Below, in pieces: positions 36,518-41,220 of a stretch of DNA of 41,220 nt (its first letter is position 1; each line of letters begins with the position of its first letter). The translations under genes were made by a program, and so were the position numbers. Below the pieces are notes generated by a model. That model had not been told where the DNA came from. It saw only the letters and a program-made list of their open reading frames with translations, and did no database searches. Source of the DNA: Ottowia sp. (GTDB taxonomy: Bacteria > Pseudomonadota > Gammaproteobacteria > Burkholderiales > Burkholderiaceae); contig JADYYQ010000038.1 of NCBI GenBank assembly GCA_020853585.1, positions 1 to 41,220 on the forward strand. Direction: 5' to 3'.

Positions 36518-36537
36518 AAGATACCTCACGGTATCTT
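36518..36537 (+). terminator. first hairpin after the orphan gene
   Basis: AAGATACC (36518-36525) pairs with GGTATCTT (36530-36537) over a TCAC loop, 58 nt after the stop codon and immediately before the stronger terminator. Confidence 0.5.
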
Positions 36538-36543
36538 CCCCCG

Positions 36544-36580
36544 ATCCCCATGCACAATACAACGTGCATGGGGATTTTTT
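36544..36580 (+). terminator. strong intrinsic terminator after the orphan gene
   Basis: A perfect 12-bp stem (ATCCCCATGCAC, 36544-36555, with 36564-36575) around an 8-nt loop, followed directly by a T-run. The most classical Rho-independent terminator in the window. Confidence 0.9.
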
Positions 36581-36932
36581 ATTTACGCAACACTTCCTGC
36601 TTTATTAGTTAAACTCTATCGCAACCTACTTGCAGTACCCAATCACACCAGCACACATACGTGCGTTCACTATTCACATGGCTTATACAAGACTCAATAC
36701 ATCCTTGGAGCTAGCTATATAAGCACTTTACTTGTTGGCTATCATTTACCTAAGCAACGCTCGTATCCGATAGTGATACCCCGCTCACCTCTTTTTGAAA
36801 CCTTACTTCACATTACAACCCCCGGCCAAACGGGACATACAACCCTATTTGCCATGCATTATTGCCTGTCCACCCAGCATCCGGCCACAAACAGTTATAA
36901 TCGGGCGCGATTCATTCAGCTTATTTTTCCCT
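36581..36932. other. intergenic region before fmdB
   Basis: 352 nt after the terminator. Open frames run through part of it in phase with fmdB (from 36795), but the upstream codons do not resemble the family N-terminus, so it is left non-coding. It should hold the promoter of the fmdB-DUF502 pair. Confidence 0.5.
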
Positions 36933-37358
36933 ATGCCCATTTATGCTTACCGTTGCAGCGCCTGTGGCTATGCCAAAGACGTACTGCAAAAAATTAGTGA
37001 TACTCCTTTGGCCGACTGCCCCGAATGCGGCCAAGCTACGTTTACCAAGCAAGTCACTGCTGCCGGGTTTCAACTCAAAGGCACAGGTTGGTATGTCACC
37101 GACTTTCGTGGTGACAAAAAAACAAACGCACGCGACAGTGAGGCAGCAACCAGCGATGCGCCCGCCCCCACGTCAAGCGAAAGCGCTGTATCCAACAACA
37201 ACGCTAATACAAATACCTCAGCTGCCACCACAAATCATCCCACAGGTCATGTGAGTGAAGGCAAAAATAGCACAACACATACGCAACCGACGCCTGCCTC
37301 AACTCCGGTGTCGCCCTCAGCCACCCCTAGCGCACCTTCAGCAACCGCTAAAACTTAG
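36933..37358 (+). CDS. FmdB-type zinc-ribbon protein
   Basis: 141 aa from the ATG at 36933, which gives the invariant MPIYAYRC start of the family; the longer in-frame extension is rejected. The zinc ribbon has C8-x2-C11 and C29-x2-C32, followed by TFTKQVTAAGFQLKGTGWYVTDFRG, a segment typical of Burkholderia FmdB proteins. The remaining half is a Ser/Thr/Ala/Pro/Asn-rich disordered tail. FmdB proteins are putative regulators; the true role is unknown. DUF502 follows 8 nt later, so the two are cotranscribed. Confidence 0.92.
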   Translation: MPIYAYRCSACGYAKDVLQKISDTPLADCPECGQATFTKQVTAAGFQLKGTGWYVTDFRGDKKTNARDSEAATSDAPAPTSSESAVSNNNANTNTSAATTNHPTGHVSEGKNSTTHTQPTPASTPVSPSATPSAPSATAKT

Positions 37359-37366
37359 CGTTCAGG

Positions 37367-38005
37367 ATGATCTCAGCAAAAAAATATTTTGTTACCGGAC
37401 TGCTTGTCTGGGCCCCTCTCGCTATCACCATTTGGGTGATTGTGTGGATGTTAGGCACACTTGATTCCGTATTTGGTTGGATGATTGGTGTACTGACCGT
37501 ACTTTCTCCCGATAGCCTACAACCTGTACTGCTCGAATTACGCGACACACCCGGCATCGGTGTGATTTTGGTACTACTGGGTATTCTGGTAACAGGTGCA
37601 TTTGCCGCCAATATATTTGGCCAATGGGCATTACGCCAATGGGATAAATTACTGGCACGTATCCCCATCGTTAAATCAATTTACTCCAGCGTTAAGCAAG
37701 TATCGGACACCTTATTTTCAAGCAATGGTCATGCTTTTCGCAAAGCATTACTCGTCCCTTATCCACGCCCAGGCGTCTGGGCCATCGCTTTTTTAACAGG
37801 TACCCCCGGTGGGGATGTGGTCAATCATTTAAAAGGCGATTACGTAAGCGTTTATTTGCCCACGACACCTAACCCAACATCTGGATTTTTTTTGATGTTT
37901 GCCTGTGCAGATGTTATCGAGCTGGATATGAGTGTGGATGAAGCCCTTAAGTATATTGTTTCAATGGGCGTCGTGGCGCCTGCACATTTACCTATGCTGC
38001 CCTAA
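37367..38005 (+). CDS. DUF502 membrane protein
   Basis: A 212-aa inner-membrane protein of the DUF502 family. Two membrane segments are evident (about 8-32, TGLLVWAPLAITIWVIVWML; and about 60-80, GVIVLVLLGI-like, GAFAANIFG). A soluble domain follows, with the family's RIPIVKSIYSSVKQVSDTLFSS and VFLPTTPNPTSGFFLM-type sequence (here VYLPTTPNPTSGFFLMF) and SMGVVAP near the end. Function unknown; it lies between fmdB and aspS in Burkholderiales, as here. CAGG lies immediately before the ATG. Confidence 0.92.
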   Translation: MISAKKYFVTGLLVWAPLAITIWVIVWMLGTLDSVFGWMIGVLTVLSPDSLQPVLLELRDTPGIGVILVLLGILVTGAFAANIFGQWALRQWDKLLARIPIVKSIYSSVKQVSDTLFSSNGHAFRKALLVPYPRPGVWAIAFLTGTPGGDVVNHLKGDYVSVYLPTTPNPTSGFFLMFACADVIELDMSVDEALKYIVSMGVVAPAHLPMLP

Positions 38006-38149
38006 ATCATTTTTTTGCATCGCGCTTTTTAAAAAATGAGGATGCCGGCAAGCACTGCCCAAACGTACCAGGCATTGATAAGACCGATACACAACACCAT
38101 TGCCAACATAATTGATCACAGCAATTTTTTTAAAAACAAGGTTTAAAAA

Positions 38150-39964
38150 ATGAATATATCTATGCGTAGTCATTACTGCGGTCTTGTCACTGAACAATTA
38201 CAAGGTCAACAAGTGCGCCTATGTGGTTGGGTCAATCGTCGCAGAGACCATGGTGGTGTTATTTTTATTGACCTACGTGATCGTGAAGGCTGTGTGCAAG
38301 TCGTATGTAACCCTGATCGTGCCAATCTCTTTGCTATCGCGGAAAGCGTACGTAATGAATTCTGCATTCAAATCATCGGTGAAGTACGTTTGCGTCCAAG
38401 CGGTGCCGAAAATACCGATATGGTCAGTGGCAGTATTGAAGTACTTTGCCAGGAGCTCAATGTACTGAATGCCTCCGTCACTCCCCCCTTCCAATTAGAC
38501 GACGATAATCTGTCAGAGACGACTCGACTCACGCATCGCGTACTTGATTTACGGCGTCCACAGATGCAAAAAAACTTGCGTTTGCGCTACCGTGTTGCCA
38601 TGGAAGTTCGTAAATATCTCGACGCTGCCGGATTTATTGATATCGAAACACCCATGCTGACAAAAAGCACACCCGAAGGTGCACGTGATTATCTTGTCCC
38701 CTCTCGTGTACATGATGGTCAGTTTTTTGCACTGCCACAATCCCCACAGTTATTTAAACAGCTGCTGATGGTGTCAGGATTTGATCGCTATTACCAAATC
38801 ACAAAATGTTTTCGCGATGAAGATTTACGTGCAGATCGTCAGCCAGAATTCACGCAAATTGATTGCGAAACCTCGTTTATGAGCGAGCAAGAGATTCGTG
38901 ATTTATTCGAACACATGATGCGCACGGTATTTAAAAACAGTTTAGATATTGCTTTGGTCGAGCCATTTCCAGTCATGCGCTATAGCGAAGCCATGTTCCG
39001 CTTTGGCTCAGACAAACCAGATCTGCGGGTCAAACTCGAATTCACAGAGCTCACTGACATCATGCGCGATGTCGACTTCAAAGTATTTAGTGGTCCCGCT
39101 AATAGCGAAAACGGTCGCGTTGTAGCCCTCTGCATTCCAGGTGGGGCAAATATTTCTCGCAGCGAGATCGATGCTTACACTGAGTTCGTTGCTATCTATG
39201 GCGCAAAAGGACTTGCATGGATTAAAGTCAATGCACTGAGTGAAGGCGATGATTTTCGTGCGGGCTTGCAATCACCGATCATCAAAAATATTCATGATGT
39301 TGCCCTTAAAACTGTGCTGCAACGATGCGGCGCACAAGCAGGCGACTTAATTTTCTTTGGTGCCGATCGTGCCAAAATTGTGAACGATGCCATCGGTGCA
39401 CTGCGCTTAAAAATAGGCCTCTCCGAATGGGCAACGCGTCAAGGTATTTTTGAACAAGGGTGGAAGCCTCTATGGGTAATCGACTTTCCCATGTTTGAAT
39501 ACGATGAAACAAACGCACGTTGGGTGGCTTGTCACCATCCGTTTACAAGCCCCAAAGATGAGCACATTAATTATCTTGAAACAGATCCGGGGCAATGTTT
39601 AGCTAAAGCTTACGATATGGTGCTCAACGGCTCAGAGATCGGGGGCGGTTCGGTACGTATTCACCGCGAAGAAGTGCAACGTAAAGTATTTAATGCGCTC
39701 AAACTAACAGACCAAGAAGCGCAAGAAAAATTCGGCTTTTTACTGGATGCTTTGCAATATGGTGCCCCGCCACACGGTGGTGTCGCTTTTGGCTTGGATC
39801 GCATTATTACGATGATGACGGGTGCTGATTCAATTCGCGATGTGATTGCTTTTCCGAAAACTCAACGCGCCCAATGCCTGCTAACGCAAGCACCCAGTCC
39901 CGTGGACGAAAAACAATTACGCGAACTCCATATTCGCGTACGTAATCCGGTGCAAACAAGCTAA
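38150..39964 (+). CDS. aspS: aspartyl-tRNA synthetase
   Basis: A 604-aa class II aminoacyl-tRNA synthetase that charges tRNA(Asp) with aspartate. N-terminal OB-fold anticodon-binding domain (about 1-105: [24 protein letters not shown]), then the catalytic domain with motif 2 ([18 protein letters not shown] from F221), the bacterial GAD insertion (about 290-420), and motif 3 (GLDR, 548-551). [11 protein letters not shown] and GGGSVRIHR are intact. The ATG at 38150 has AAGG about 8 nt upstream; another ATG four codons later is also possible. Length is normal. nudB follows after 14 nt. Confidence 0.98.
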   Translation: MNISMRSHYCGLVTEQLQGQQVRLCGWVNRRRDHGGVIFIDLRDREGCVQVVCNPDRANLFAIAESVRNEFCIQIIGEVRLRPSGAENTDMVSGSIEVLCQELNVLNASVTPPFQLDDDNLSETTRLTHRVLDLRRPQMQKNLRLRYRVAMEVRKYLDAAGFIDIETPMLTKSTPEGARDYLVPSRVHDGQFFALPQSPQLFKQLLMVSGFDRYYQITKCFRDEDLRADRQPEFTQIDCETSFMSEQEIRDLFEHMMRTVFKNSLDIALVEPFPVMRYSEAMFRFGSDKPDLRVKLEFTELTDIMRDVDFKVFSGPANSENGRVVALCIPGGANISRSEIDAYTEFVAIYGAKGLAWIKVNALSEGDDFRAGLQSPIIKNIHDVALKTVLQRCGAQAGDLIFFGADRAKIVNDAIGALRLKIGLSEWATRQGIFEQGWKPLWVIDFPMFEYDETNARWVACHHPFTSPKDEHINYLETDPGQCLAKAYDMVLNGSEIGGGSVRIHREEVQRKVFNALKLTDQEAQEKFGFLLDALQYGAPPHGGVAFGLDRIITMMTGADSIRDVIAFPKTQRAQCLLTQAPSPVDEKQLRELHIRVRNPVQTS

Positions 39965-39978
39965 GGTGCAACGGAAAT

Positions 39979-40452
39979 ATGGACTATAAAATTCCAATTT
40001 CCATCTTAGTGGTTATCCATACGCCCGCGCTCGACGTTTTATTACTTGAGCGCGCGGACAAACAAGGGTTTTGGCAATCCGTCACAGGCAGCTTAGATCA
40101 TCTTAACGAACCCCTAGCATGGGCGGCGCAGCGTGAAGTAAAAGAAGAGACATCGATTGATATCACAACACTTAACGCCTATGCCTTACGAGACTGGCAA
40201 CATACTACGGAATATGAGATTTACCCCCAATGGCGACATCGTTACGCCCCGCATGTAAATCGCAATACAGAACATTGGTTTAGCCTTGAAGTGCCAAGGC
40301 TTATACCTATCACACTCGCTCCCAGAGAGCACCTTCAGTACCGTTGGATGCCGTGGTATGACGCAGCTACACTGTGCTTTTCTCCCAGTAACCGCGCGGC
40401 AATACTAGCGCTACCACAACGATTAGCGCACCTATCCTCTACCCCACTTTAA
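39979..40452 (+). CDS. nudB: Nudix hydrolase, dihydroneopterin triphosphate diphosphatase
   Basis: A 157-aa NudB-type Nudix protein, removing pyrophosphate from dihydroneopterin triphosphate in folate synthesis. The Nudix box spans G37 to about I60, with the metal-binding REVKEE at 52-57 and E44. There is one extra residue between G37 and E44 and a Ser in place of the usual Gly near its end, which I recall in Burkholderia relatives too. ERADKQGFWQSVTGS and the EHWFSL segment are family features. Starts 14 nt after aspS, with GGAAAT-type sequence upstream, clearly in the same operon. Confidence 0.9.
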   Translation: MDYKIPISILVVIHTPALDVLLLERADKQGFWQSVTGSLDHLNEPLAWAAQREVKEETSIDITTLNAYALRDWQHTTEYEIYPQWRHRYAPHVNRNTEHWFSLEVPRLIPITLAPREHLQYRWMPWYDAATLCFSPSNRAAILALPQRLAHLSSTPL

Positions 40453-40525
40453 GCGCAATCATTGCCCACTCAATCGATAAGCTCTACGTGTGTAATAGCC
40501 CATCGATTTATCACTGCGCAGAAAA

Positions 40526-40571
40526 CCCTCAAGAGACAAGTAACACTGTTGTTACCTATCGCTTTAGAGGG
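40526..40571. other. nested inverted repeats after nudB
   Basis: An outer CCCTC/GAGGG pair (40526-40530, 40567-40571) encloses an inner GTAAC/GTTAC hairpin (40540-40544, 40551-40555). AACC and GGTT extend the outer stem with a bulge. There is no T-tract. It could be a 3' structure of the aspS-nudB transcript or of the converging invB-like gene. Confidence 0.35.
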
Positions 40572-40652
40572 CTGGTTAAGACTAGCTCAATCTCCACGCA
40601 ATGAATATATGAGGACTTAGAATGGCGATGACCCCATCATTTAATCCGTTCG

Positions 40653-41057
40653 CTATCGAATAATCTGACTAAATTTCTCAGTGCATTCAAAAAAGCTATT
40701 TAATGCTTCTGCAAAACGTACGCCATCACTCAAATAGTCATCATGGACAAGGACTTTCAAATCAAGATACCCGTCATTAGCGGCCAAAGAAGGATGCTCA
40801 CCGCGAATAAATGGATATCCTTGCATCAGCATTTTCAGTAAATCGGGCGCAAGCCGATCAAACACATCGTCACGGGGTTCGGCCATTCTCGACCACAACC
40901 AAATCTCCTCCTCTTTTTGACTGACAAAAATACTGGGGCGGTCATGAAAATTTAACTCTATCGCGGAATGGCTATCTATTTTCTTAAACAAGCTTGGATC
41001 GCATCCTATCTCCAACAATGCCTCTTGTACTAGCTCAGCAATATTTCGTATCACCAT
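40653..41057 (-). CDS. InvB/SpaK-family type III secretion chaperone
   Basis: 134 aa from the ATG at 41057 (AGGGGCAAGG just upstream); an in-frame extension to 41165 would run into the neighbouring insertion sequence and is rejected. The protein follows Salmonella InvB/Shigella SpaK almost end to end as I remember them: IAELVQEALLEIGCDPSL, IDSHSAIEL, PSIFVS, EEIWLWSRM, LMQGYPFIRGE, LDLKVLVHDDYLSDG and FAEALNSFFE. These small acidic dimeric class IB chaperones bind N-termini of several effectors and dock them to the Inv/Mxi/Spa-type export ATPase. No apparatus gene is adjacent, so it is an orphan here. Its best clients would be the candidate effectors in this window. Confidence 0.88.
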   Translation of the reverse strand: MVIRNIAELVQEALLEIGCDPSLFKKIDSHSAIELNFHDRPSIFVSQKEEEIWLWSRMAEPRDDVFDRLAPDLLKMLMQGYPFIRGEHPSLAANDGYLDLKVLVHDDYLSDGVRFAEALNSFFECTEKFSQIIR

Positions 41058-41106
41058 GACCTTGCCCCTATTTGAAATATTTTTTAAGTTCACTTTTGAG
41101 GTAGCC

Positions 41107-41220
41107 TGACAAATTCGGACACTCCAACTTGGTATATTACCTAAAATTGGAGCAAGGATGAGCAAGCAAGAAAGCTACACAAAAGAGTATCGCGGCGAGG
41201 CGGTCAAACTTGTATTGGAA
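41107..41220 (+). mobile_element. left end of an IS3-like insertion sequence (cut by window edge)
   Basis: The element probably begins at TGACAAATTCGGACACTCC (41107 onward), TG-first as in IS3-family terminal repeats. It carries the transposase OrfA start. It lies 50 nt upstream of the invB-like gene, in divergent orientation, and so replaces or interrupts that gene's natural upstream region. The exact boundary is a guess because the right end is outside the window. Confidence 0.65.
41158..41220 (+). CDS. IS3-family transposase OrfA, N-terminal fragment
   Basis: The first 21 codons are visible: a Ser/Lys/Gln-rich start followed by YTKEYRGEAVKLVLE, the opening of the helix-turn-helix of IS3-family OrfA (compare YSEEFKAEAVKLV). 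GGAG lies 5 nt before the ATG. The gene runs off the window, so completeness is unknown. Confidence 0.75.
   Translation, partial: MSKQESYTKEYRGEAVKLVLE

Noticed and set aside
36795-36932. N-terminal extension of FmdB
   Set aside because: The family begins with MPIYAYRC, which here starts at 36933; upstream codons show no family resemblance.
41058-41165. N-terminal extension of the InvB-like chaperone
   Set aside because: It would overlap the insertion-sequence end and transposase start; the ATG at 41057 has its own ribosome binding site and gives the InvB length.
1-41220. tRNA, rRNA or CRISPR array
   Set aside because: All gaps between genes were read; no cloverleaf-like tRNA, rRNA segment or regularly spaced repeat was seen. 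A tRNAscan-SE or CRISPR finder run would settle this.

Overview
The window looks like the chromosome of a host-associated member of the Burkholderiaceae. The housekeeping proteins (the DUF3683 FAD/Fe-S oxidoreductase, AspRS, FmdB, UbiJ, NudB, PpsR) resemble Burkholderia proteins closely as I remember them. By eye the DNA is more A+T-rich than free-living Burkholderia. It also carries type III secretion-associated and eukaryote-directed genes. A fungal or other eukaryotic endosymbiont of the Mycoavidus/Glomeribacter kind is my best guess, but that is inference; no marker gene for placement is present.

Layout. 1-5.9 kb: the end of a YqaA/DedA membrane protein, then a three-gene run (DUF3683 oxidoreductase, HIT protein, DUF971 protein). 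6.2-11.2 kb: a very large orphan protein (about 1650 aa) with a disordered Pro/Ser/Thr-rich N-terminus, a candidate secreted effector. 11.2-22.2 kb: housekeeping genes (ubiD, a lytic transglycosylase, phosphomannomutase, the ribB-ribH-nusB operon, ppsA with its divergent regulator ppsR). 22.5-25.4 kb: an MgtA-type P-type ATPase. 25.6-26.4 kb: a candidate deubiquitinase whose OTU-type motifs appear in permuted order. 26.7-30.4 kb: a probable zinc-acquisition operon (Fur/Zur regulator, His/Cys-rich DUF2946-like protein, TonB-dependent receptor, TlpA-like thioredoxin), with a palindromic operator candidate in front. 30.7-34.4 kb: ubiJ, ubiB and a sodium:solute symporter. 35.1-36.5 kb: a second orphan, internally duplicated, effector-like protein with a strong terminator. 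36.9-40.5 kb: fmdB, DUF502, aspS, nudB. 40.65-41.22 kb: an InvB/SpaK-type type III secretion chaperone, then the left end of an IS3-like insertion sequence cut by the window edge.

How it fits together. The ubiquinone genes (ubiD, ubiJ, ubiB), riboflavin genes, PEP synthase and its regulator, and Mg/Zn uptake form an ordinary metabolic core. Three candidate effectors and one effector chaperone sit singly between those blocks. Compared with my memory of Burkholderia gene order, ubiE and the Tim44-like gene are missing between DUF971 and ubiJ, and about 25 kb of other sequence stands there. The most interesting object is the permuted OTU-like protein; the InvB-type chaperone is the best evidence that the genome has an Inv/Mxi/Spa-class injectisome to deliver such proteins. 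No tRNA, rRNA or CRISPR array was seen.
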